Positions 15,200-23,874 of a stretch of 56,813 nucleotides of DNA are shown piece after piece. How positions within the stretch are numbered: position 1 is the first letter of the stretch; every line of letters begins with the position of its first letter. Under the pieces are notes generated by a model that did not search any database, was not told where the DNA came from, and saw only the letters and a program-made list of their open reading frames with translations. Source of the stretch: an uncultured Christensenella sp. (GTDB taxonomy: Bacteria > Bacillota > Clostridia > Christensenellales > Pumilibacteraceae); contig CAJUBY010000010.1 in NCBI GenBank assembly GCA_910585055.1, positions 1-56,813 of the forward strand. The letters are read 5' to 3'. The position numbers were made by a program, and so were the translations under genes.

Positions 15200-17797
15200 A
15201 TGGACGAACTTATTGTTCAAGACGAAGCGTCTTTGAAAGAGCTTATACGGCGTGTGCGCGCCGCTCAGGTAAAGTATTCTACGTACACGCAAGAACAGGT
15301 CGATAAGATATTTTCTGCGGCTGCGACCGCGGCGGACAAAGTGCGGCTCGATCTTGCGGAAATGGCTGTTGCCGAGACGGGCATGGGAATAGTCGAGGAT
15401 AAGGTCATAAAAAATCATTATGCCGCCGAATATATTTACAATGCTTACCGCGATGTAAAAACGTGCGATGTTATAGAACGAGACGAAGCGTACGGTGTGG
15501 AAGTTTTGGCGGAACCGGTAGGCGTGGTCGCCGCGATAGTTCCAACGACAAACCCCACTTCAACGGCGATATTTAAGGCATTGCTGGCGCTAAAAACTCG
15601 GAACGGGCTTATTTTTTCGCCCCATCCGCGTGCCAAAAACTGCACCGTCGCCGCAGCAAAAGTAATATTGGAAGCCGCTGTAAAAGCAGGCGCGCCCGAG
15701 GGTATAATAGGCTGGATAGACGTGCCGAGCGTTGCGCTTTCCGGCGCAGTCATGAGCGAGTGCGATCTTATTCTCGCAACGGGCGGCCCCGGCATGGTGC
15801 GTGCTGCGTACAGTTCCGGCAAACCGGCTGTCGGCGTAGGACCCGGCAATACTCCCGTTATAGTGGACAGCACTGCAGATATAAAGCTTGCCGTATCTTC
15901 CGTTTTGCACAGCAAATCGTTCGATAACGGAATGATCTGCGCGTCGGAACAGTCTGTAATAGTAATGAAAGACATTTACGACGCGTTCAAAAACGAGCTT
16001 GCATACAGAGGCGCTTACTTCCTTAACGAACAGGAAATAGATAAGGTTCGCGCAACTATCCTGATAAACGGTTCGGTCAACGCCAAGATCGTAGGGCAGT
16101 CGGCGCCCACGATCGCCAAGCTGTGCGGCTTCGAGATCCCCGAAAGCGCGCGTATAATCGTCGGAGAAGTGACATCTGTTGACATATCCGAACCGTTCGC
16201 ACACGAAAAGCTGTCGCCGGTACTCGCTATGTATAAGGCAAACAATTTCGACGACGCGCTAAAAAAAGCGGAAAAACTCGTAGCGGACGGCGGTTACGGA
16301 CACACTTCGGTAATATACGCCGACGAACGCGAAAAAGCCAAGATACAGACGTTCGGCAATGTAATGAAGACTTGCCGTATACTCGTCAACACCCCTGCTG
16401 CTCAGGGCGGTATAGGCGATATTTACAACTTTAAACTGCGCCCGTCGCTCACGCTCGGCTGCGGTTCGTGGGGCGGAAATTCCGTTTCCGAAAACGTATC
16501 CGTCAAACATCTGTTAAACTACAAGACCGTCGCCAAAAGGAGAGAGAACATGCTGTGGTTCCGCGCACCCGAAAAAGTTTACTTTAAAAAAGGCTGTATG
16601 CCCGTCGCGCTGCAGGAACTCAAGGACATGGGTAAAAAGCGTGTGTTTATAGTTACGGACGAGTTCCTGTTTAAGAGTGGATTTTCCAAACTCATAACCG
16701 ACAGGCTCAACGAGATGGGCATAGTCAGCACGACGTTTTCAGACGTTCAGCCCGATCCGACTTTGGCGTCTGCCAAGAAGGGCGCGGCTGCGATGCGTGC
16801 GTTCGAACCCGATACCATAATAGCGCTCGGCGGCGGCAGCGCGCTGGACGCAGGCAAGATAATGTGGGTGCTTTACGAACATCCCGACGTGGATTTCGCG
16901 GATATGGCAATGCGTTTTATGGATATACGCAAACGTGTGTATAAGTTCCCCGAAATGGGCAAAAAAGCGTATTTTATAGCCGTAACGACCACCGCCGGTA
17001 CAGGTTCGGAAGTAACGCCGTTCGCTGTTATAACCGATGAGACTACCGGGCTGAAATATCCTATAGCAGATTATGAACTTATGCCCAAAATGGCGATATG
17101 CGATCCCGAACTGATGATGGGCATACCCAAGGGACTGACTGCCAATTCCGGTTACGACGCTATGGTCCACGCTCTCGAAGCGATAGCTTCGGTAATGTCC
17201 AGCGATTTTGCCAACAGTATGGCAAAAGAAGCTATAAAATTGATATTCGAATATCTGCCTGCGGCGTATAAAAACGGCAGCGACGAAAAGGCGCGTGCGG
17301 AAATGGCGTATGCGGCAACTATGGCAGGCATGGCGTTTGCAAACGCATTTTTGGGCGTGTGCCATTCAATGGCGCATAAGCTGGGATCGTATCATCATTT
17401 GCCGCACGGCATGGCAAACGCGTTGCTTTTGCCCGAAGTCATGCGGTTCAATGCCGTCGAAGCGCCCTTCAAAATGGGCACGTTCCCTCAGTACGACCAC
17501 CCTGTATGTCTGCGCCGTTATGCGGAAGTAGCCGAATCGGTGGGTATAAAAGGGAAGACCGACGAAGAAAAGTTCGAAAAGCTTATCGAGAAACTTAAAG
17601 ATCTTGCCAAAGAAGTCGGGCTGCCTGCGACCATCAAGGATGCCGGAGTTCCGGAAGACGTATTTACGGAAAAACTCGACGCGATGAGCCGTGACGCATT
17701 CGACGATCAGTGTACCGGCGCAAATCCGCGGTATCCGATGATCGAGGAGATCAAACAAATGTATCTCAACGCTTACTACGGTAAGGAGGGTAAATAA
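15200..17797 (+). CDS. adhE: Bifunctional acetaldehyde-CoA / alcohol dehydrogenase
   Basis: 865 residues, the usual AdhE length. The N-terminal aldehyde dehydrogenase domain (about 1-445) reduces acetyl-CoA to acetaldehyde; the catalytic Cys lies in GMICASEQ (about residue 246). The C-terminal iron-dependent alcohol dehydrogenase domain (about 455-865) reduces acetaldehyde to ethanol. It has GGGSALDAGK for NAD binding and His-rich CHSMAHKLG and YHHLPHG for the metal. AdhE assembles into spirosomes in known species. It is the main ethanol route for reoxidising NADH here. The next gene, an APH-like kinase, starts one base after the stop. Confidence 0.97.
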   Translation: MDELIVQDEASLKELIRRVRAAQVKYSTYTQEQVDKIFSAAATAADKVRLDLAEMAVAETGMGIVEDKVIKNHYAAEYIYNAYRDVKTCDVIERDEAYGVEVLAEPVGVVAAIVPTTNPTSTAIFKALLALKTRNGLIFSPHPRAKNCTVAAAKVILEAAVKAGAPEGIIGWIDVPSVALSGAVMSECDLILATGGPGMVRAAYSSGKPAVGVGPGNTPVIVDSTADIKLAVSSVLHSKSFDNGMICASEQSVIVMKDIYDAFKNELAYRGAYFLNEQEIDKVRATILINGSVNAKIVGQSAPTIAKLCGFEIPESARIIVGEVTSVDISEPFAHEKLSPVLAMYKANNFDDALKKAEKLVADGGYGHTSVIYADEREKAKIQTFGNVMKTCRILVNTPAAQGGIGDIYNFKLRPSLTLGCGSWGGNSVSENVSVKHLLNYKTVAKRRENMLWFRAPEKVYFKKGCMPVALQELKDMGKKRVFIVTDEFLFKSGFSKLITDRLNEMGIVSTTFSDVQPDPTLASAKKGAAAMRAFEPDTIIALGGGSALDAGKIMWVLYEHPDVDFADMAMRFMDIRKRVYKFPEMGKKAYFIAVTTTAGTGSEVTPFAVITDETTGLKYPIADYELMPKMAICDPELMMGIPKGLTANSGYDAMVHALEAIASVMSSDFANSMAKEAIKLIFEYLPAAYKNGSDEKARAEMAYAATMAGMAFANAFLGVCHSMAHKLGSYHHLPHGMANALLLPEVMRFNAVEAPFKMGTFPQYDHPVCLRRYAEVAESVGIKGKTDEEKFEKLIEKLKDLAKEVGLPATIKDAGVPEDVFTEKLDAMSRDAFDDQCTGANPRYPMIEEIKQMYLNAYYGKEGK

Positions 17798-17798
17798 T

Positions 17799-18548
17799 AT
17801 GGCGTTCAACGAAATAGCTACCAGACCCAATAAAACGGTCTACAGAGACGGCGACCTGTGCTTAAAGGTATTTGCCGCGGATTATAAAAAATCCGATATT
17901 TTCAACGAGGTGCTCAATCAGACGCGAGTCGAGGAAACGGGACTTTTTGTGCCTAAAGTACACGAAGTAAAACGTCTGGACGACGGCAGGCTCGCCATCG
18001 TAATGGATTACGTCGAAGGCAAATCTCTCGCCAAACTCATGGAAGAAGATCCCAAAAGACATAACGAGTATATACTTCGGCTCATCGACATACAGCTTTC
18101 CATGCATAAGCTCACCGCTCCAGAACTCAACAAGCAGCGCATGAAGTTTGCGCGTAAGATAGAGCTTTCCGGGCTTGACGCCACTACGCGTTACGAGTTG
18201 CACCTGCGTTTGGACGGGATGCCCAAGCACAATAAGCTTTGTCACGGAGATTTCAACCCGTCGAACGTTATCATAACAAACGACGACAAGGCGTGCGTTA
18301 TAGACTGGTCTCATGCTACGATAGGCAACGCTTCCGCCGATACCGCGCGCACATATCTTTTGTTCAAGCTCGACGGCGACGATAAGACAGCGGAGTTTTA
18401 TTTGAATAATTTCTGCAAAAAGTCGGATACGGCATTGCAGTACGTTCAAAACTGGCTGCCTATAGTCGCGGCATCGCAAATGGTAAAGGGCAGAGAACAC
18501 GAGCGCGAAATGCTCGCCAAGTGGGCGGACGTCTGTCAATACGACTAA
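17799..18548 (+). CDS. APH-fold phosphotransferase (aminoglycoside phosphotransferase-like kinase)
   Basis: 249 residues. It has the kinase-like APH fold: catalytic CHGDFNPSNVI (about residue 148) and metal-binding VIDWSHA (about 168). The N-terminal lobe is short. Members of this broad family phosphorylate small molecules such as antibiotics, choline, homoserine or sugars; no specific substrate can be read here. The ribosome site AAGGAGGG lies inside the end of adhE, so the gene is coupled to it. That link suggests a metabolic rather than a resistance role, but this is inference. Confidence 0.85.
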   Translation: MAFNEIATRPNKTVYRDGDLCLKVFAADYKKSDIFNEVLNQTRVEETGLFVPKVHEVKRLDDGRLAIVMDYVEGKSLAKLMEEDPKRHNEYILRLIDIQLSMHKLTAPELNKQRMKFARKIELSGLDATTRYELHLRLDGMPKHNKLCHGDFNPSNVIITNDDKACVIDWSHATIGNASADTARTYLLFKLDGDDKTAEFYLNNFCKKSDTALQYVQNWLPIVAASQMVKGREHEREMLAKWADVCQYD

Positions 18549-18635
18549 ACCGTACCGTCATTTAGTGTAACGCTGTGTGCGCGTTATTCTGTAAACGTTC
18601 TGAAACGAACAAATAACAAGATCTATAAAATCAGA

Positions 18636-18676
18636 GCGGCGTACTTATATATATTTGTATATTGCGCCGCTTGTTT
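18636..18676 (+). terminator. GC-capped stem-loop between adhE operon and hydrogenase cluster
   Basis: GCGGCG ... CGCCGC arms separated by an AT-rich stretch of 23 bases and followed by TTGTTTA. It probably ends the adhE transcript; weak T run. No clear promoter was found between it and the next gene, so it could also act as an attenuator. Confidence 0.5.
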
Positions 18677-18692
18677 ATAAAGGAAAAAAGTT

Positions 18693-18938
18693 ATGGTATT
18701 AAGTGTTTGTGTCGGGAGTTCCTGTCACTTAAAAGGATCGTACGATGTTATCGAGACGTTCAAAAAGCTCATAGAAAGCAAGGGCGTCGGCGATAAGATA
18801 GAACTGCGTGCCTGTTTCTGTCTGGGGCGCTGTTCGGACGGTGTAGCCGTCAAGGCAGACGGAAATTACATACTCGGCGTCAACGGAGCGAATGCGGAAG
18901 AAAAATTCGTAAACGAAGTTCTGCCGCTTTTGGGATAG
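18693..18938 (+). CDS. Thioredoxin-like [2Fe-2S] ferredoxin (NuoE/HydC-like)
   Basis: 81 residues. Four Cys in the thioredoxin-like ferredoxin spacing are seen: CVGSSC near the N-terminus (residues 6 and 11) and CFCLGRC at about 47-53. Related proteins carry electrons between NADH or ferredoxin modules and [FeFe] hydrogenases. It is the first gene of a four-gene unit (18693-23341) with gaps of 3, -4 and 9 bases, so it is probably the electron-transfer partner of the hydrogenase-like proteins behind it. Confidence 0.88.
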   Translation: MVLSVCVGSSCHLKGSYDVIETFKKLIESKGVGDKIELRACFCLGRCSDGVAVKADGNYILGVNGANAEEKFVNEVLPLLG

Positions 18939-18941
18939 GTT

Positions 18942-20684
18942 ATGTTGTATTTGGATTTTCAAAAAGCCGACTGTAAAAACTGTTATAAGTGTTTGCGGTC
19001 GTGTCCCGTAAAGGCTATAGACGCACGTGACGGTCAGGCAAAATTGATCGAAAGCCGTTGCATACTGTGCGGACACTGTACGCTTGTGTGTCCGCAAAAC
19101 GCAAAGAGCGTACATAACGACACGCGTAATATTTTACGTCTTTTGCAGAGCGGGAAGCCGGTGATGGCATCGGTCGCGCCGGCATATGTTGCATCGTTCG
19201 GATTGAGTTCGTTCGAGCCGTTTAAAGCGGCGTTAAAGTCGCTCGGATTTACCGATGCTTTCGAAACGTCGGAAGGCGCGGCTGCCGTTACTGCGGAGTA
19301 TAAGAAACTGCTCGAGTCGGGCAAGTACGATAACTTTATAACGTCGGCGTGTCCTGCGGTCAACCGCGCTATAGAGCTGTACCACCACGACGTTCTTAAA
19401 TATCTTGCGCCTGTCGATTCTCCGATGGTGGCGCATGCAAAGATACTTAAACGCCGTTTCCCCGATGCGGAGATAGTTTTTATAGGTCCGTGCATAGCAA
19501 AGAAACGGGAAGCCAAGGAAAGCGGCGTGCTTTCGGGTGCGCTGACGTTTGAAGAGCTTGCCGCGCTGCTGACGGAAAAAGGGATAAAAATTTCCGTGCG
19601 CGATACATCCGCGCAACCGATATGTCCGCCTAAAGCAAATAAAGCGAAATCGGCGTCCGCAGCTGCGGAGGTCGCGGCGAGCGCACAAACCGAAGACGTA
19701 CAGCGGATGCAGGCAAAGTTTTACCCGATATCCCGCGGAATAATAAAATCTTTCGATAAATTCCCGGCAGGATACGAGTACATTGCCGTGGACGGCGTGG
19801 GAAGGCTCGATAAAGCGCTCGAGGATCTGCTGTCGGTCAAACACGTTTTTTTGGAGATAAACGCATGCGAGGGCGCATGTATAAACGGACCCTGTTCGAT
19901 CAAGCGCGCCGGCGGCAGTGTGGAAGCCAACGTAATGGTAAGGAACTACACCAATTCCGCAGGCGCGGATACCGTGCCCGACTATCCCGATATTAGCGCA
20001 GTGCACAAACCGCTGAACGCAGGCGACCGCGTGCCGTCCGAAGACGAGATAAGAGCAGTATTGGCAAACACCGGCAAAACACGCGAATGCGACGAGCTGA
20101 ATTGCGGTGCGTGCGGATATTCGACATGCCGCGAAAAAGCTTGGGCGGTCATCAACGGTTATGCCGAAGTCGACATGTGCGTGCCGTACATGCGCGAAAA
20201 AGCCGAATCTATGGGCAATATCATAATAGAAAACAGCCCCAACGGCATAATAGTCTGCGACTGCGATCTCAAGATAAACGAGATCAACCGTAAGGCGCAG
20301 GCGATGATAGGTATTACGTCTCCCGAATACATATTCGACTGTTTCGATCCGACAGCGGCATTCAAAGCGGCGGAAAGCTCCGCAGCGGCGCGCGTGGAAA
20401 GACAGAAGCTGGATAAAACCGGCAGATTCGCGGATATAAACATAGTTCCGTTATCGAAACAAAACTTATTGCTCATTGTTTTGACCGATGTCACAGACAG
20501 AGTCAATTTCGATGTCGAACTCGAAAAAGTCAAGCACGATACGCTTGCCGTCACGGATACGGTTATCGAAAAACAAATGCGTGTCGCGCAGGAGATAGCA
20601 TCGCTTCTCGGCGAGACGACAGCGGAAACCAAAGTGGCGCTCATAAAACTTAAAGCAGCCATGTTAAAGGAAAAGGAAAATTGA
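18942..20684 (+). CDS. Sensory [FeFe]-hydrogenase-like protein (HydS / HsfB type) with PAS domain
   Basis: 580 residues. Domains in order: two [4Fe-4S] clusters (CKNCYKCLRSCP and CILCGHCTLVCP, residues 7-50); the H-cluster domain; a four-Cys Fe-S module (about 385-420, NCGACGYSTC); a PAS domain (about 425-510); and a C-terminal helix. H-cluster ligands are altered from catalytic enzymes. Motif L1 reads TSACP instead of TSCCP, so the proton-relay Cys is Ala. L2 reads GPCIAKK, and L3 EINACEGACINGPC. Loss of that Cys is known from the slow sensory hydrogenase HydS of Thermotoga. It probably senses hydrogen or redox state and signals through PAS to the phosphatase encoded next. Confidence 0.87.
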   Translation: MLYLDFQKADCKNCYKCLRSCPVKAIDARDGQAKLIESRCILCGHCTLVCPQNAKSVHNDTRNILRLLQSGKPVMASVAPAYVASFGLSSFEPFKAALKSLGFTDAFETSEGAAAVTAEYKKLLESGKYDNFITSACPAVNRAIELYHHDVLKYLAPVDSPMVAHAKILKRRFPDAEIVFIGPCIAKKREAKESGVLSGALTFEELAALLTEKGIKISVRDTSAQPICPPKANKAKSASAAAEVAASAQTEDVQRMQAKFYPISRGIIKSFDKFPAGYEYIAVDGVGRLDKALEDLLSVKHVFLEINACEGACINGPCSIKRAGGSVEANVMVRNYTNSAGADTVPDYPDISAVHKPLNAGDRVPSEDEIRAVLANTGKTRECDELNCGACGYSTCREKAWAVINGYAEVDMCVPYMREKAESMGNIIIENSPNGIIVCDCDLKINEINRKAQAMIGITSPEYIFDCFDPTAAFKAAESSAAARVERQKLDKTGRFADINIVPLSKQNLLLIVLTDVTDRVNFDVELEKVKHDTLAVTDTVIEKQMRVAQEIASLLGETTAETKVALIKLKAAMLKEKEN

Positions 20685-21841
20685 GTTACTTTATCGACAG
20701 AGGTTACACCTCGCTCAACCACGAAGGCGAAGAATTGTGCGGCGATATGGTAGAGTGCTCGGTAAACGGCGATATGCTTACCGCAGTGCTCTGCGACGGT
20801 ATGGGAAGCGGTGTAAAAGCCAACATACTCGCTACACTGTCGTCGAAAATACTCTGCACCATGCTTTCGGCAGGCGTCCCGATTAAGGACTGTATCGAAA
20901 CGCTTATAGCGTCGCTCCCTGTATGTAAGGTGCGTAATGTTGCGTATGCGACGTTTTCGGTATGTCTTATCGGTTCGGACGGCAAGGGCGAGCTGTTGGA
21001 ATTCGACAATCCTGCCGCCATACTTTTGCGCAACGGCGCCGCCGACGATCTGCCGCGGCAAAAGGAAGTCATTTTAGGTAAGACTGTTTATACGACGGCG
21101 CTCGATCTAAAACCGGGCGACGCCATAGTCGTGACGAGCGACGGAGTCGAACATGCCGGAATAGGCATGATGATGAATTTCGGGTGGGAACGTCCGCAAA
21201 TAAAAGATTATCTGCGCCGTGCCGTCAAACCCGGCATGTCTGCGCGCGCTATATCGGCGGCGCTTGCAGGCGAGTGCAACGAACTGTATATGAATATGCC
21301 GGGCGACGATACGACGGTCCTCGGGATAAAGGTGCGCGAACATTCGCCGATATCCGTGTTTGTCGGTCCGCCTATACACAAGGAAGACGATGCGCAATAC
21401 GTAAAGGACTTTATGGCGCTGCCCGGTAAAAAAGCGGTGTGCGGCGGTACCAGTTCGCAGATAGTCGCACGTCAGCTGGGTAAGGAAGTGCGGACGAGTT
21501 TCGAGTTCCCCGACCGAGATATTCCGCCTATAGGGTATATCGACGGGATCGATCTTACTACCGAAGGCGTTATTACTGTCAAGCGCGTGCTCGAATTGTC
21601 GGAAAAATATCTCGATCCGTCCGACTGTACGGCTGCTGTACTCGATAAACGCGACGGCGCGAGCTTGCTTGCGCGTATGCTGTTCGAGGAGGGTACCGAC
21701 GTAAACTTTTTCGTCGGACAGTCACAAAACCACGCTCACGACGGACTGCCGATCGAAACGCGTATGAAACTAAAGCTAATAGACAAACTTGCCGATAATC
21801 TTAAGAAAATGGGCAAGAATGTCAACGTCAGATATAATTAG
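20681..21841 (+). CDS. SpoIIE-type PP2C protein phosphatase
   Basis: 386 residues starting with TTG at 20681, which overlaps the TGA of the sensor gene by four bases (TTGA); AAAGGAAAAGG lies just upstream. Metal-binding PP2C motifs are present: LCDGMGSGVKA (about 44-54), TSDGVEHAG (about 149) and GDDTTVLGIKV (about 207). A conserved C-terminal region of about 170 residues (from ISVFVGPPIHKED) is not recognised. Phosphatases of this kind accompany group C hydrogenases and are thought to be their output. It is not the sporulation SpoIIE itself, since it lacks the membrane domain. Confidence 0.88.
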   Translation: MSYFIDRGYTSLNHEGEELCGDMVECSVNGDMLTAVLCDGMGSGVKANILATLSSKILCTMLSAGVPIKDCIETLIASLPVCKVRNVAYATFSVCLIGSDGKGELLEFDNPAAILLRNGAADDLPRQKEVILGKTVYTTALDLKPGDAIVVTSDGVEHAGIGMMMNFGWERPQIKDYLRRAVKPGMSARAISAALAGECNELYMNMPGDDTTVLGIKVREHSPISVFVGPPIHKEDDAQYVKDFMALPGKKAVCGGTSSQIVARQLGKEVRTSFEFPDRDIPPIGYIDGIDLTTEGVITVKRVLELSEKYLDPSDCTAAVLDKRDGASLLARMLFEEGTDVNFFVGQSQNHAHDGLPIETRMKLKLIDKLADNLKKMGKNVNVRYN

Positions 21842-21850
21842 GAAACAACC

Positions 21851-23341
21851 ATGGAAAACAGATTATTCGATACTACCGTACAACAACTTAAATACGAAGT
21901 AATAAAAGAACTCATAAGGGCTTACGACAAAGGTCTGGACAACGGGATATTTCACGATATTCCCATAAAGATCATGCCGGGACCCAATGCGAGCCTGCGG
22001 TGCTGTGTGTATAAAGAACGCGCAATTTTGCAGGAACGTTTAAAGCTTGCGATGGGCGGCGATCCAAGCAATCCAAACGTAGTGGAAGTCATCGATATTG
22101 CTTGCGACGAATGCCCTGTAGACGGAGTGTTCGTAACGCCTGCCTGCCGAGGCTGTATCTCGCACAGGTGTGTCGAGGTCTGCCCCAAAAACGCGATCTC
22201 AATAGAAAACAAACACGCCGTAGTAGATAAATCCAAGTGCATAGAATGCGGCAAGTGTACGCAGGCTTGTCCGTACAATGCCATAATACTGCAAAAGCGT
22301 CCGTGCGTTTTAAGCTGTAAGGCGAACGCTATAAAAGTCAATGCCGATAAAAAAGCTGTGATAGACAACAGTAAGTGCGTCGGATGCGGAGCGTGCGTTT
22401 ATCAATGTCCGTTCGGCGCCATAGCGGATAAATCGTACATACTCGACGTGCTCGATATTCTTAAAAATTCGGAAAACAATACCAAGTACAAGGTATATGC
22501 GATAATCGCGCCGTCGATCGTCGCGCAGTTCGACTATGCTCGTATCGAACAGGTAATAACGGGTATGCGAGAGCTCGGGTTCCACCAGGTAATGGAGACG
22601 GCACTCGGCGCCGATCTTACGCTCGACGAAGAAGCCGACGAACTGAAAGAACGCGGAACGCTTACGACGTCGTGCTGTCGGAGTTTTGTAAAATACATAC
22701 AGATCAATTTCCCGGAGCTTGTAAAATATATATCGTCCACGCCGTCGCCGATGGCAATGGCAGGCAGGCTTATAAAAGCCGTAGATCCAACTTGCAAGGT
22801 GGTGTTTGTAGGACCTTGTACGTCCAAAAAATTCGAATTCAAACAGGACGATGTTAAAGATTATATAGATTGCGTAATGTCGTTCGAAGAATTGCAAGCG
22901 TTTTTGGATGCGCGCAACATAGATGTGTCGACGTTGCCGGACAGCGCGCTCGACAACGCGTCGTATTACGGAAGGATATTCGCCCGATCGGGCGGTATCG
23001 CGGAGGGCGTTACGGCGCTTGCAAAGGAGCGCGGATTCAAAGCCGACCCGATAGCCATGAGCGGTCTCGACGAATGTAAAAAACAGCTTCTGTTACTCAA
23101 ACTTAACAGATCGCCGTATAACTTTTTCGAGGGTATGGCTTGCGACGGCGGCTGTGTAAACGGCGCGCTGTGTTTGCGCCACGCGCCGAAAAGCCTATCC
23201 GACGTCAATAAGTACGGAGAAATGGCAAAAGAAAAGACGGTAGACAACAGCGTAAAACTGTATAAAATGGCTACCGGCGCAAAATCCGAGAACGAAACCG
23301 CGGTACCCAAAGCGCCCGGCTCGGAGGAAGCTGCAGACTAG
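21851..23341 (+). CDS. [FeFe]-hydrogenase, group B-like, with multiple [4Fe-4S] clusters
   Basis: 496 residues. The N-terminal half holds Cys clusters: CRGCISHRCVEVCP, CIECGKCTQACP and CVGCGACVYQCP (about 95-195). The H-cluster domain has L1 TTSCCRSF (about 271), L2 FVGPCTSKK (about 320) and L3 EGMACDGGCVNG (about 428). Both L1 Cys are kept, so unlike the sensor it could be catalytic. These motifs match group B hydrogenases, whose physiological role is little known. The last 30 residues are a loose Ala/Pro/Glu tail. Hydrogenase maturases HydEFG are not in this window. The set resembles the hfs clusters of Thermoanaerobacterium. Confidence 0.9.
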   Translation: MENRLFDTTVQQLKYEVIKELIRAYDKGLDNGIFHDIPIKIMPGPNASLRCCVYKERAILQERLKLAMGGDPSNPNVVEVIDIACDECPVDGVFVTPACRGCISHRCVEVCPKNAISIENKHAVVDKSKCIECGKCTQACPYNAIILQKRPCVLSCKANAIKVNADKKAVIDNSKCVGCGACVYQCPFGAIADKSYILDVLDILKNSENNTKYKVYAIIAPSIVAQFDYARIEQVITGMRELGFHQVMETALGADLTLDEEADELKERGTLTTSCCRSFVKYIQINFPELVKYISSTPSPMAMAGRLIKAVDPTCKVVFVGPCTSKKFEFKQDDVKDYIDCVMSFEELQAFLDARNIDVSTLPDSALDNASYYGRIFARSGGIAEGVTALAKERGFKADPIAMSGLDECKKQLLLLKLNRSPYNFFEGMACDGGCVNGALCLRHAPKSLSDVNKYGEMAKEKTVDNSVKLYKMATGAKSENETAVPKAPGSEEAAD

Positions 23342-23403
23342 CAAAATCGAAATTTTAGCAGTATCGGATAATACAACAACGAATAAAATAACACGGATCG
23401 GTC

Positions 23404-23440
23404 TATAATCGGCGGTATGAAGAAACTTTATACCGCCGTT
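23404..23440 (+). promoter_or_regulatory. -10 box and stem-loop covering the start codon of the exported-protein gene
   Basis: TATAAT (23404-23409) lies seven bases before the ATG, with a poor -35. A perfect 9-bp inverted repeat, CGGCGGTAT/ATACCGCCG (23410-23440), buries the ATG in a hairpin or could be an operator. Confidence 0.5.
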
Positions 23441-23809
23441 ATTTTATTTGCCGCATGTTTGGTATTTACAGCGGTTTGGTTCAGTCCGCTTACGGAATTG
23501 GGCAATCCCGTATCTTACGAGAATAACGTGCCTGTCGGATCGCTCGACGGATTGTGTTATTCGGACGCTCAAACCGTGCGCGTGGATTTTTTCGGTTGCG
23601 AAAACGATATGCACGAAGCGCTTCGCCGTATTTGCGCACGAACGGTAAAGTCGGTGGAGATCGACGGTATGCTCATAGTCTATGCGTACAGTCCGCGTGT
23701 GATTTGCGACGTTCAAAAGCTTTCCGACGGCAGGGAATATAATGTTATGGCTGCCTGTTCCGACGGAAAGATAAGTATAGGAACGCCGATACTTCAAGGA
23801 TGCTATTAA
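23417..23809 (+). CDS. Small exported protein, unknown function
   Basis: 130 residues. The N-terminus (MKKLYTAVILFAACLVFTAV) is a signal peptide or membrane anchor. The rest is a small soluble domain with four Cys; two fall in GLCYSD and FGCEND, two in RVICDV and AACSDG, and one more ends the protein (QGCY). The length and the position before a SpoIIQ-like gene recall small sporulation or envelope proteins such as YwmB, but similarity is not clear. The start at 23417 is preferred because it begins the signal sequence; the transcript would be leaderless. Confidence 0.65.
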   Translation: MKKLYTAVILFAACLVFTAVWFSPLTELGNPVSYENNVPVGSLDGLCYSDAQTVRVDFFGCENDMHEALRRICARTVKSVEIDGMLIVYAYSPRVICDVQKLSDGREYNVMAACSDGKISIGTPILQGCY

Positions 23810-23874
23810 TTTTTTTATTTGTCTGTATAAGCAGAAAAATACTGTCAATAATCATCGTTACGGAGGAAAGTAAC

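Noticed and set aside
15100..15200. Rex operator upstream of adhE
   Set aside because: No TTGTTAA-N4-TTAACAA-like palindrome is present; only a TTGACA -35 and a small GGGCATTTGCCC hairpin.
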